DNA from: Haladaptatus sp. DJG-WS-42
GTDB lineage: Archaea > Halobacteriota > Halobacteria > Halobacteriales > Halococcaceae
Length of the DNA stretch: 64,000 nucleotides
Assembly (NCBI RefSeq): GCF_037198285.1
Contig: NZ_CP147243.1
Span: forward strand, 1,914,422-1,978,421
Reading direction: 5' to 3'
The position numbers and the translations under genes are program-made. This document shows positions 16,407-24,684 of this stretch, in pieces; position 1 is the first letter of the stretch, and every line of letters starts with the position of its first letter. Under the pieces are notes generated by a model. The model was not told the DNA's origin, ran no database searches, and saw only the letters and a program-made list of their open reading frames with translations.

Positions 16407-17492
16407 TTATTCGACTGGTTCGAACACGTCGGGATTCGCAGGCCCTTCAGCGGTGACGACAGCGAGCGCCCCTTTGCGAGCGACTCGTGAGAGTGCGTGA
16501 TCGACGAGCTTGAAATCCCCAGGAACCGGGAATGACATCGTTGCGACACACGAACTGCCGGGAAGGACGGGGGTCGTCTGGACGTACCGCATCGGCTCGC
16601 TCGCCAGTGCACCCTGTTCCCAGACTTCATCCCACACGCTGCCGATTGGGTGGAAGCTGCTGAACAGGTTTGGTCCGCCGACGCCGAAGAAGATACGAGC
16701 AGTTTCACCCGTCTTCACGTTCATCTCGGCGTATTTGTTTGGCGTAATCGCGTACTTCTCGCCGTTCATCAGGACGTAGGTCGGATCTTCCATCGCCATC
16801 CGCACGAAGTCGAACTCGTGGTGGCCTTTCTGGCCCGTCTTGCCGTTCGTGTAGAGTTCGTGCTGGCCGAGGTAGAACTCATGATCGACTGCTGGAAGCC
16901 CTTCCTCGGGTTCGACGAGGATGATGCCGAACATTCCGGCGCTAATGTGGTAGTCGACGTTTGCGACCGCACAGTGGTAGATGAACGCGCCGGGATAGGT
17001 TACCTTGAATCGCAGGCGCTTTTCTTCGCCCGGAGCGACGACGGTCGCCTCGGCACCGCCGCCCGGTCCGCGTGCGGCGTGGAAGTCTACGTTGTGAACC
17101 ATCGCGTTATCCTCGTGGTTTCTGATGGTGAGATCAACCGTGTCGCCAACCCGAGTGCGGATGAACGGCCCCGGAACCTGCCCGTTGAACGTCATGTACG
17201 TGAACGTGACGCCCGATTCGACCTCTGCAACCAGCTCGAGCGTCTCCAGTTCGACCTCGACCGTTGCTGGCTCCGTTCGAGTAATCGGGGCGGGGATGTC
17301 GCGTGGGTCTGCCGCGATTCGCTCGACATCAACTGGCTTCGCCGCCCCAAGTTCGACCTCCGTCTGGAGTTGCAGCGGGCTCGTTTTGATATCGTTGCTG
17401 GGTGGGGTACCAACCGTACAGCCGGCCAGTGCCATCGCACCACCGAGCCCAGCCGCTTGCAATACCTGCCGCCGAGTTGTGTTGAATCCCAT
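16407..17492 (-). CDS. nirK: Copper-containing nitrite reductase
   Basis: 361 residues. It reduces nitrite to nitric oxide outside the membrane. The N-terminus TTRRQVLQAAGLGGAMALAGC shows a twin-arginine signal with lipobox. All expected copper ligands are present: VHNVDFH (type 1 and type 2 His), FIYHC (type 2 His and type 1 Cys), VDYHISAGM (type 1 His and Met), and FSSFHPIGSVW (type 2 His from the second cupredoxin domain). The catalytic Asp is in VDFH. A Shine-Dalgarno-like AGGAG lies ten bases before the ATG. The divergent halocyanin is the likely electron donor. Confidence 0.96.
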   Translation of the reverse strand: MGFNTTRRQVLQAAGLGGAMALAGCTVGTPPSNDIKTSPLQLQTEVELGAAKPVDVERIAADPRDIPAPITRTEPATVEVELETLELVAEVESGVTFTYMTFNGQVPGPFIRTRVGDTVDLTIRNHEDNAMVHNVDFHAARGPGGGAEATVVAPGEEKRLRFKVTYPGAFIYHCAVANVDYHISAGMFGIILVEPEEGLPAVDHEFYLGQHELYTNGKTGQKGHHEFDFVRMAMEDPTYVLMNGEKYAITPNKYAEMNVKTGETARIFFGVGGPNLFSSFHPIGSVWDEVWEQGALASEPMRYVQTTPVLPGSSCVATMSFPVPGDFKLVDHALSRVARKGALAVVTAEGPANPDVFEPVE

Positions 17493-17610
17493 GAGTATCT
17501 CCTCTCTCTATTCACCTATTGGAATAGATACACCATATAGTGAATATCCTCTTCCCAACATCTGAGACTCGTGTTTTGGAATTATTCATACTTGTCTGGA
17601 ATGGTTATGT
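17493..17610. promoter_or_regulatory. Divergent nirK-halocyanin promoter region
   Basis: The 118-base gap serves both genes. For the halocyanin, ATTATTCAT lies about 25 bases before the ATG at 17611. For nirK, CTATATGG lies upstream on the minus strand, with AGGAG near the start. An inverted repeat CTATTC (17508-17513) and GAATAG (17522-17527) in the nirK leader could be the site of an oxygen or nitrite regulator. Confidence 0.45.
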
Positions 17611-18606
17611 ATGGATACATCTTTCACGACACCACCCATTAGCAGACGTGGGTTTCTGAAGACGGCGACCGTGCTCACAGTCAGCGGGGCAGCTCTTGGA
17701 ACTGCACGCCCGGTTGCTGCACAGGATGACAGTACGCTTACCGAGTGGTTTGCGAACGTTTCTAACTATCGTGGCATCGTCGATAAGCGCGGCAATGGGC
17801 GCGTTGACGTTATTGTCGGAGCCGAGGGAAACGGCGGTGGATTCGCGTTTGACCCGCCAGCAGTCCGCGTCGATCCGGGCACGACCATCGTCTGGACGTG
17901 GACGGGTGAAGGCGGGCTGCACAACGTCGTCGCCGAGGACGACGCTTACGAAAGTGAGCTGCTCGAGGCTGCAGAGAGTACGTTCGAACACACGTTCGAC
18001 AGTGAGGAGGTTTCACCCTACTCCTGTGGGCCGCACAAGCCAATGGGAATGAAGGGTGCGGTCATCGTTGGCGACATCGAAGTCACCGCATCGGCGCCGA
18101 AACCCGAGTACACGTACGTCACCCGCGAACCCGACTACGGCGACTGGTTCGCCGACGTCGACAACTTCGAGGGAACCGTCGATATGCGCGGCCAACCAGA
18201 CGTGCGCGTGTACATCGGTGCAGAGGGGAACGGCGGCGGGTTCGCGATTTCCCCACCAGCCATTCACATCGACCCCGGTACTCGTGTCCACTGGGAGTGG
18301 GTTGGTGAGGATGGCCCACACGAGTTCGTGGCCGAAGATGGTACGTACGCAAGTGCTCTTCAGTCGACTGGCGAGTGGGGATACGCGTTCGATGGTGTTG
18401 GCATCAGCAAGTACGCTTGCAGACCCCACGGACAGCACGGAATGAAAGGCGCAATCGTCGTCGGTGACGTCTTCGACGGTCTCTACGAAGTCACTCCGGC
18501 CCACCTCAGCGTGTTCGGTGCGTTGGGTGCTGCCCTCCTCTCGCCGCTCGCGTTTGGCGCATTCTTGCGGGTTCGAGATCGCTTGGATACCCGACGCAAG
18601 AAGTAG
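17611..18606 (+). CDS. Halocyanin with two blue-copper domains and C-terminal anchor
   Basis: 331 residues. SRRGFLKTATVLTVSGAAL is a twin-arginine signal ending at AAQ. Two halocyanin domains follow. Domain 1 (about 45-160) has GLHNVVAED and YSCGPHKPMGM; domain 2 (about 170-285) has GPHEFVAED and YACRPHGQHGM. Each therefore holds the His, Cys, His, Met copper set. A C-terminal helix (VFGALGAALLSPLAFGAFL) and a basic tail RRKK anchor it in the membrane. It most likely carries electrons from the respiratory chain to NirK. The tandem arrangement could pass electrons between two copper sites. Confidence 0.93.
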   Translation: MDTSFTTPPISRRGFLKTATVLTVSGAALGTARPVAAQDDSTLTEWFANVSNYRGIVDKRGNGRVDVIVGAEGNGGGFAFDPPAVRVDPGTTIVWTWTGEGGLHNVVAEDDAYESELLEAAESTFEHTFDSEEVSPYSCGPHKPMGMKGAVIVGDIEVTASAPKPEYTYVTREPDYGDWFADVDNFEGTVDMRGQPDVRVYIGAEGNGGGFAISPPAIHIDPGTRVHWEWVGEDGPHEFVAEDGTYASALQSTGEWGYAFDGVGISKYACRPHGQHGMKGAIVVGDVFDGLYEVTPAHLSVFGALGAALLSPLAFGAFLRVRDRLDTRRKK

Positions 18607-18752
18607 CAGCTTGGGTTCGACAGTTTCAGTCGGGCGGCGCGTCCGACGGCGCGGTGATACTGTGTGGAACTCGTTCCAGAGGGTATGTCGCACACAATTT
18701 GATGGGCAGTGAAGCTGTTACAGGCAGAATCGCAGTGTGTGTCGAAATACAC

Positions 18753-21509
18753 TCACTGTTCGTGGTCTCGCAGCGTGCGTTCTGTGACTGGGATTGGAAG
18801 TTCGATGACGAACACTGCGCCCTGTGGCGTGTTGTCTTCAATCCAGACGTTGCCGTCGTACGACTCGACCATCGAACCGACGAAGTAGAGGCCAAAGCCA
18901 GCATTCGTCGCGTGCGTTCGTCCGGATTCGCCACGTCGGAAAATCGTATCTTTCTGTTCGTCGGGGATGCCACGGCCATTGTCGGCGATACGAACGGACA
19001 CGGTCTGTGCGTGTTTCTCTGCTGTCACCGTGATACAGAGCCCATCTGTCTCGTTGTGGGCAACGGCGTTCGTGATGACGTTCCCGAACACGTCACCGAG
19101 CAACTCGTTTGCTCGTACACTGAGTCCTTCTGGAATATCCGTCTCGAACTGAACCGTGGGGTAGGTGTTCTGGACGCGCTCAATTTCCGTTTCGAGCGCC
19201 ACAGAGAGGTCAACGGTGTCGAAGCCCACTCCTTCGTCGCCAGTGAGTGTGTTCAACACTGTTCGAACTCGCTTGACGATGTCGATGACGTCGTCGCTCC
19301 AACTCACGATTGTCTCTGCGAACCGCAACTGGTCTTCAGTGAGTTCTTCTGTGAGGAATTCACCCCGACTTCGAATCACCATCATCCCGTTGAGTACGTC
19401 GTGGCGGAGAATCGAGTTGAAAAACTCCATCTGCTCTTTTTGCTGTTGCAGTGCCCGCTCGCGGTCGGCGCGTTCGAGCGCAGCGAGGGTGTTTGAGACG
19501 AGGAGTTCCACGAGCGTAATATCCGTCTCATCGAATGCATGTGGTTCGAGCGACCCGATATTTATGACCCCATACTTTCCGATTGGAACGTTGAGTTCAC
19601 TGCGCACTTTCGTCTCTGAATTGAATCGCTTCGATGCGTTGCTCACATCGTCGAAGTGGAGGAGTTCGCCGTCTTCATACGCTTGCCACACGAGGCTATT
19701 GCCCGGTTTACACGCGGGTAGCTCGTCGAACATCGATTCGGCCTCCTCGCTCCACGCAACTGGTTCGAGCTGCAGTTGGTCGTCTGTCTTGATCCAGATA
19801 CCCGACACTGGCAACTCCAGTGCGTTCCGTGCGGTCTCGACTGCGATTTGGCAGATTTTTACGGGGTCCGTCTCCCGAATCATGTTCCGAGTCGATTCGT
19901 GCAGCAGCCTGATTCCGAGCTCGCGCTTTGCGCGTTCGGTCACGTCCATGGCGACGCCGAGGACGCTCGTGACCGCTCCATCCTCGCCGTCTTCTCTGAG
20001 CGGTTGATACCAGACGTGGTACGTTTGTCCCCACAGGTCGATTGTGGTATCGACGAACTCCCCGTTAAGACTTTGCTCTATTGCCGCGGTTACGGCCGGC
20101 GAATCGCCGACGGCATCTTCAACGTCCATTCCCACCATCTGATTTTGCTCTAAGCCAATGCGGTCAAGGGCACTCCCCACTTGGAGAGTCATGGTCTGCT
20201 CGCTATCGAAGGCGAACAGGATGACCGGCATGTTCTCTACGATAGTGCTGAGGCGGTGCTCGCGGTTTACGAGCGTCTGTTCTCGGTCGAGCTTTTCGAT
20301 TGCCGTTTGCGCACTCGACCCGAGGATTTCCGCGAGGAGCTGGTCAGACGGAGAAATGCCATCGAGTTCTTCAGTTCCGATACTGAACATGCCGTACTCA
20401 CCGAGTGGAACCATCAACACGGCTCCAAGCGGGATGTCCTCGTTCTGGCGATTATCGAGTGTTTCGTACTGCGGTATGTATGCTGACGTCCCTTGTTTGA
20501 ACTGTGCGACCTCAGCCGACCCCGATTCGAGCGTGGGGAACTCGTCGACCCCTATATGGTCGATATATTCTCGCGCGCGGTCGCTTACGGTGTGTGGGAC
20601 GAGTTGGTCATTTGCGGCGTCGTACGTCCACATGACTGCGAGGGAGTAGCCGAGAATATCGTTCGCAGTCGCAACCAACTGCTCTGCTATCGCGTCGACC
20701 GACTCTGCCGTCAGAAACGTTTGAGTGACGTTGTGCAGCGCTTCGAGTTTGGTTTCGTACTCGACACGGGCTGTGATGTCGCGAACGATGCAGACGAGCC
20801 CACCCTCTGACCGCGCTGAGAGCGTAATATCCTGTGGAAACTCACGCCCGTCCTTTCGTATTCCGACGAGTTGGCCGCGCCACGACCCCGCTGCGGCCAG
20901 CTCTGGCATGACCTCCTGTTCGATACGCTTCGCTTCGGCCGCTGTGTAGCACATGTGCCACGTCTCACCAATGAACTCGTCCGGGTCGTCGTAGCCGTAC
21001 ACCTCAGCGTGCGCCTGATTCATCGTCTCGTATTCGCCGTTTTCGTTGAGGACGGCGATTCCATCCATCGCAGCAGCGATGGCTTGCTGGGAGCGTGTTG
21101 CCTCACGGTGTTCTTCGTTCCCCCGTCCATCGTACAGCCCAATGATTACTCCGACGACTGCGCCGACCGTCGCTGTCCTCGACACTTCGTTGATGGTTTG
21201 TGCCAGTGTTTCACCCTTGAGCAGGTGAATGCTCATCTCCCACGAGCCGAGCAATCCAATGATAGCCGTCCCGGCAACACTCCACTTGACGAGAGAATCC
21301 AGTTGAATTTTTGGCGGCGGCGACCGGGCCAGCCAGACGCCGTACCCGGTGAGTCCACCTGCGAGCACGAGCGGGATGATAGATTCTATTGTTCTTGTGA
21401 GGAGCGGGTCTGGGCTGGCCCAGTAGGCCAAGAGATTCATCCAAACGAGGAGGAAACCAAGAAAGGCGATTGCCCAACGTCGCCAATTGCCCAGTAGATG
21501 AGCAGTCAT
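18753..21509 (-). CDS. Membrane sensor histidine kinase with PAS and GAF domains
   Basis: 918 residues. Four N-terminal membrane helices (within 11-130) are followed by PAS (about 145-260), GAF (270-410), PAS (425-540), GAF (550-690), a histidine dimerisation region (EFFNSILRHDVLNGMM, His near 702) and a HATPase (NVITNAVAHNE, DNGRGIP, GFGLYFV). It autophosphorylates and would signal to receivers encoded elsewhere; no response regulator is adjacent. ATG 21509 (MTAHLLGNW) is preferred over the longer start, because it places the first helix at the N-terminus. Confidence 0.93.
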   Translation of the reverse strand: MTAHLLGNWRRWAIAFLGFLLVWMNLLAYWASPDPLLTRTIESIIPLVLAGGLTGYGVWLARSPPPKIQLDSLVKWSVAGTAIIGLLGSWEMSIHLLKGETLAQTINEVSRTATVGAVVGVIIGLYDGRGNEEHREATRSQQAIAAAMDGIAVLNENGEYETMNQAHAEVYGYDDPDEFIGETWHMCYTAAEAKRIEQEVMPELAAAGSWRGQLVGIRKDGREFPQDITLSARSEGGLVCIVRDITARVEYETKLEALHNVTQTFLTAESVDAIAEQLVATANDILGYSLAVMWTYDAANDQLVPHTVSDRAREYIDHIGVDEFPTLESGSAEVAQFKQGTSAYIPQYETLDNRQNEDIPLGAVLMVPLGEYGMFSIGTEELDGISPSDQLLAEILGSSAQTAIEKLDREQTLVNREHRLSTIVENMPVILFAFDSEQTMTLQVGSALDRIGLEQNQMVGMDVEDAVGDSPAVTAAIEQSLNGEFVDTTIDLWGQTYHVWYQPLREDGEDGAVTSVLGVAMDVTERAKRELGIRLLHESTRNMIRETDPVKICQIAVETARNALELPVSGIWIKTDDQLQLEPVAWSEEAESMFDELPACKPGNSLVWQAYEDGELLHFDDVSNASKRFNSETKVRSELNVPIGKYGVINIGSLEPHAFDETDITLVELLVSNTLAALERADRERALQQQKEQMEFFNSILRHDVLNGMMVIRSRGEFLTEELTEDQLRFAETIVSWSDDVIDIVKRVRTVLNTLTGDEGVGFDTVDLSVALETEIERVQNTYPTVQFETDIPEGLSVRANELLGDVFGNVITNAVAHNETDGLCITVTAEKHAQTVSVRIADNGRGIPDEQKDTIFRRGESGRTHATNAGFGLYFVGSMVESYDGNVWIEDNTPQGAVFVIELPIPVTERTLRDHEQ

Positions 21510-21691
21510 GGTATCTATCGCGTATGAAGAATACAACAATGTTTCCCATACTTCTTAGCTGTATTTTTCAAGAAGCGACCTTGAAGACGGTCCAGCAGAC
21601 TCGTCGGTTAGCATTGAAAAACCAGTCAACTGACAATTATTGCTATCGCGTTACGTTCTTCATCTGATATCGATAATTCAATACCTCCCTT

Positions 21692-21811
21692 TCAATCTGC
21701 CGGATGTCCGGATACGTGCGCACACCCCCACGAGGTGTCGTCTATCACGATGTTCCTGTTACAGTCTGGACAGTGGTACGTTTCGACAATTGGCTGCTGT
21801 GAAGTTGCCAT
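21692..21811 (-). CDS. Candidate zinc-binding microprotein
   Basis: 39 residues starting MATSQQPIVETYHCPDCNRN and ending WGCAHVSGHPAD. The pattern C-x2-C followed by C-x-H and H could hold one zinc ion. Haloarchaea express many such tiny zinc-finger proteins. A TTTTAG element lies about 25 bases upstream of the ATG. No homologue could be checked. Confidence 0.45.
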   Translation of the reverse strand: MATSQQPIVETYHCPDCNRNIVIDDTSWGCAHVSGHPAD

Positions 21812-21894
21812 TACCGAACGCAAGCCAGTCAACTGCTAAAACTCTTGTTGCGATACTGATAGTATTGTATTAGGGAAATATATACTCATATTAT

Positions 21895-22053
21895 CTACCG
21901 TGGGTGTGTGGAGCGAATTGATTTTGCTAGCTCAGCGGTTGTATTGCAGTACTTGGCCGCAGCAACTGCTTCAGCAGATTCCGAAATGCCGATGAAGGCC
22001 GTTCGGTCGCCGCAACGTCCACCGACTCGAACTGGCGAGTGTCGGGTGTGCAT
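21895..22053 (-). CDS. Possible small protein, unknown
   Basis: 52 codons from ATG 22053. The C-terminal 35 residues (FIGISESAEAVAAAKYCNTT, ELAKSIRSTH) look like a real amphipathic helix with typical codon choice, while the N-terminal part is Arg-rich. It could be a complete microprotein or the tail of a decayed gene. Support is weak. Confidence 0.3.
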   Translation of the reverse strand: MHTRHSPVRVGGRCGDRTAFIGISESAEAVAAAKYCNTTAELAKSIRSTHPR

Positions 22054-22644
22054 CCCAGCAAATTACACCCACACAAAATAGTACTAAATTGACAATTCAC
22101 CTCAGTTCTGTCTCGTCACGCCTCGTTCCCGGTGCCTGATTCGCCGATTTCACGATGGCTGTTGAGATTGGGGTTCCGGGTCGCGAACTAGTTTGCAGGC
22201 CAACGTCCCCTGGAACTGATAACTGTAGATTCGCCAACAGTTCTGCCAGCCAAACTGCTCTTCTGATATGGGATGCTGGCAACCTCCCGAGTCGCGTGAA
22301 ATGAGTGAATTCCCCATCACACAGTGGATTGTTCAACGACGACATTCATTACTAGACTTATCATAATCTTTGTATTAATGGGAAAAGATATTATTCTCGT
22401 CTATTTTGAGCAGGGGTGGAACTGTCAGTAAACTCGTCGGTTGAACTGTCTATCTCCGGGGGAATACCTACACCATAAGTGCTTTGTGGTGTTGGCGACT
22501 GTGTCTGTCTGGTCGGTAACTCTCACGAGAACTACTGTCAGAAAAATTGTATTGTGCTGTTGGCTGATGTGATTGGGCCAATGGCTGTTCACCATCTTCG
22601 CAGACTCGCAGTTTGCAATCAGCGACCTACGGGCTATCATAACC
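22054..22644. other. AT-rich gene-poor stretch
   Basis: About 590 bases before the beta-helix gene. No frame shows haloarchaeal codon bias. The composition is more AT-rich than the flanks, as in other accessory regions. It holds the promoter of the next gene. Confidence 0.4.
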
Positions 22645-24204
22645 ATGCGCGACACGACTCCCTCGACAGACTCGAACCACGACTCAAACACCGCCTCCAT
22701 GCTCGGGCGACGTACTTTTTTGGGTGCACTTGGAGCAACCGCGGCGGGCGCGTCGCTCCTCACGTCCGGAACGGCAGCAGCGTCACCCTCACACGAAGAC
22801 CAGTACGACCGCGTCATCGACATGGTCGACGACGCCGGCGCGGACAACTCGGGCGACGAGTCCATCACGCCTATCTTAGAGGAATATGCAGGGAACGATA
22901 CGCTGCTCAAATTCCCACCCGGGCGCTACTACATGGACTCACAGTTCCGATTTACTGGATTCACCAACTTCGGGATGGTCGGCGACGACGCCACGCTCGT
23001 TCCGGCAAACTACCACAACTTCGACGGCCCCCAGTATCGCTTGTTCCGGTTGGGCGTCGATTACGACCCCGGCCGCGACCTCCGTGTCCAAGGCTTCGCC
23101 GTTGACCTTCGTGCAGACGATACGGGTATCCGCGTCATCGAAGCGCAGGTCACAGACGGGTTGTTCGTCGACGACATCACGGTCGTTGGTCGCCACGACA
23201 CCGGCACCTACGGTCCCGGCCTGTTCAATATCCTCTCGGCAGACGGAAAGGGGATGGTCAAGCGCTTCCGAGCGAACGACGGCGGCGCGTTCTCTGAGAA
23301 CGCACCCGGTGACATCTGGCGTGGTCCCTCCGGGTTGATGACCTCACCGAAGCACGTTGGGCAACTCGAGTTCAAAGACTGCGAACTCGACGACTGGCCG
23401 GACAACGGCCTCTACACTCCTTCGGAGGGCCGAGTCATCGTCAACGGTGGGCGCTTCGCCAACAGCGAGTCCGCGAGCATTCGAATGAGCGGCCACGACT
23501 GTCTCATCACCGGTGCAGAAGTCGTTGTCGACCAGCAACACGACGAAAACCAGAACCAGCGCGGTATCCGACTCGATGCGGGCTCTGATTTGCGGATTGA
23601 TGACACCACGATTCGCCTAGAGAAACCGAACGGCCACGCGCTCACCGTCATGAACGATGTCGAAAACGCATGGCTGAGCCGTCTCGACGTGCAGGTTGGC
23701 GACGAGGTCAATCACGGCATCGTCGTCCAATCCAGTGCAGGACCGACGAAAATCGTCCGCTCTGATCTCGACTTACAGCGCGGCGGCAACGCCATCCAAA
23801 TCAACGGCTCTGACGCAGGCGCGGTCATCTGCAAGCACTTGGATATCACTGGCGACGCACAGGGGTACGTGTGGCCAACTGCGATTCGCAGTACACGCAA
23901 CAACTGTGTGTTCCACAACGTCAACTACAATCAGACAGGCGACCGCGGCCGGAAGGCGATGTGGCTAGACGGCGTTGGCTCGCGCGTCTCCGGCGGACAA
24001 CAGACAGCGGCTGCTTACCCGTTCGTTGTCAACGGCTCGGATATCATGCTTGAGGGACTGAACGCCCAGTCGGTCGAGGGCTACGAAGCCATCAAGCTGA
24101 ACGACCAGAGTTCAGACGTGACGATTCGCTACAGCGACATCGAACGCGGTGTCAAAGACAACGGCTGTGCGGGCCTGAAAATGTACGACAACGACACGAG
24201 CTAA
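22645..24204 (+). CDS. Secreted right-handed beta-helix protein
   Basis: 519 residues. The start MRDTTPSTDSNHDSNTASML leads to RRTFLGALGATAAGASLL, a twin-arginine signal ending near ASA. The mature part opens with DRVIDMVDDAGADNSGDES, ITPILEEYAG and TLLKFPPGRYYMDSQF, as in pectate-lyase-fold proteins. Repeated short beta units with G, N and D turns then run to the C-terminus (for example GLYTPSEGRVIVNGGRFANS). Related haloarchaeal proteins sit near exopolysaccharide genes. It may bind or cleave a surface polysaccharide. ATG 22645 is chosen to start at the signal peptide. Confidence 0.88.
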   Translation: MRDTTPSTDSNHDSNTASMLGRRTFLGALGATAAGASLLTSGTAAASPSHEDQYDRVIDMVDDAGADNSGDESITPILEEYAGNDTLLKFPPGRYYMDSQFRFTGFTNFGMVGDDATLVPANYHNFDGPQYRLFRLGVDYDPGRDLRVQGFAVDLRADDTGIRVIEAQVTDGLFVDDITVVGRHDTGTYGPGLFNILSADGKGMVKRFRANDGGAFSENAPGDIWRGPSGLMTSPKHVGQLEFKDCELDDWPDNGLYTPSEGRVIVNGGRFANSESASIRMSGHDCLITGAEVVVDQQHDENQNQRGIRLDAGSDLRIDDTTIRLEKPNGHALTVMNDVENAWLSRLDVQVGDEVNHGIVVQSSAGPTKIVRSDLDLQRGGNAIQINGSDAGAVICKHLDITGDAQGYVWPTAIRSTRNNCVFHNVNYNQTGDRGRKAMWLDGVGSRVSGGQQTAAAYPFVVNGSDIMLEGLNAQSVEGYEAIKLNDQSSDVTIRYSDIERGVKDNGCAGLKMYDNDTS

Positions 24205-24225
24205 CATCGGCTCGCTGTTGTTCAC

Positions 24226-24460
24226 ATGACAGTTACGCGTTCGGACTGGCGTGTGCGCTCCTCTGGCCGGGAGCTGTCGTGATACTTGGAATCACTGCCC
24301 GATTTGGCTGGGGGAGACGGTGGCAACGACTGCTCGCTACCGTCTACCGAGGTACGACGAAACCGCTTCGGGATTGTTCGCAGGTGCCGTGTGGGCCTTC
24401 GTTGATAGACTGGTTGGTGGATATGCCTTTTCCTAGCTCTATAACCGGCTTCGACAGTGA
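24226..24460 (+). pseudogene. Decayed small membrane (holin-like) protein gene
   Basis: Reading one frame gives AFGLACALLWPGAVVILGIT then ARFGWGRRWQRLLATVYRG. After a one-base shift near 24350 the next frame gives YDETASGLFAGAVWAFVDRL and VGGYAFS, then a TAG at 24434-24436, then LYNRLRQ and TGA. Joined, this is the shape of a two-helix haloarchaeal protein commonly annotated as bacteriophage holin (ending GG-x-x-x-x-W-LYNRL). At least one frameshift and one nonsense change are needed, and the start codon is also out of frame. Only 21 bases separate it from the beta-helix gene. Confidence 0.65.
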
Positions 24461-24511
24461 ACGTGTCATGAGACACGGCTAGTCGTTAGTCAGTGACAGA
24501 CCAATCCACGC

Positions 24512-24589
24512 TCACGACACCACATTCGTCACGGCCGTCATCCCACGTTCTGACGTCACTGCCACGTCGAAGGCGCCGGCCGCGGTGTA
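24512..24589 (-). pseudogene. Relic of the 3' end of a pilus-operon gene
   Basis: On the minus strand this reads AAGAFDVAVTSERGMTAVTN, then VVS and a stop. The intact gene ending at 29068 reads VAFDVTVTTARGVTDVTIVV at its end. The nucleotide match is about three in four over some 75 bases. It is therefore a degenerate copy of the last codons of the last pilus-operon gene, about 4.5 kb from the original. Confidence 0.55.
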
Positions 24590-24684
24590 TCGGCTTCGTT
24601 GACGGAAAGATAGTTTGGCACAATTCTTAATTCAACAGTCAATTTTTTGTATATTATACAATAGTTACAAATCAACTCTCTACC

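Noticed and set aside
13872-18606. Possible radical SAM maturase for the CGCGG protein among the unknown genes
   Set aside because: None of the neighbouring proteins has the CxxxCxxC cluster motif; the membrane protein and the 111-residue protein clearly are not radical SAM enzymes.
18654-20649. Several plus-strand frames of 160-290 codons
   Set aside because: All are antisense to the 918-residue histidine kinase, which has unmistakable domain motifs.
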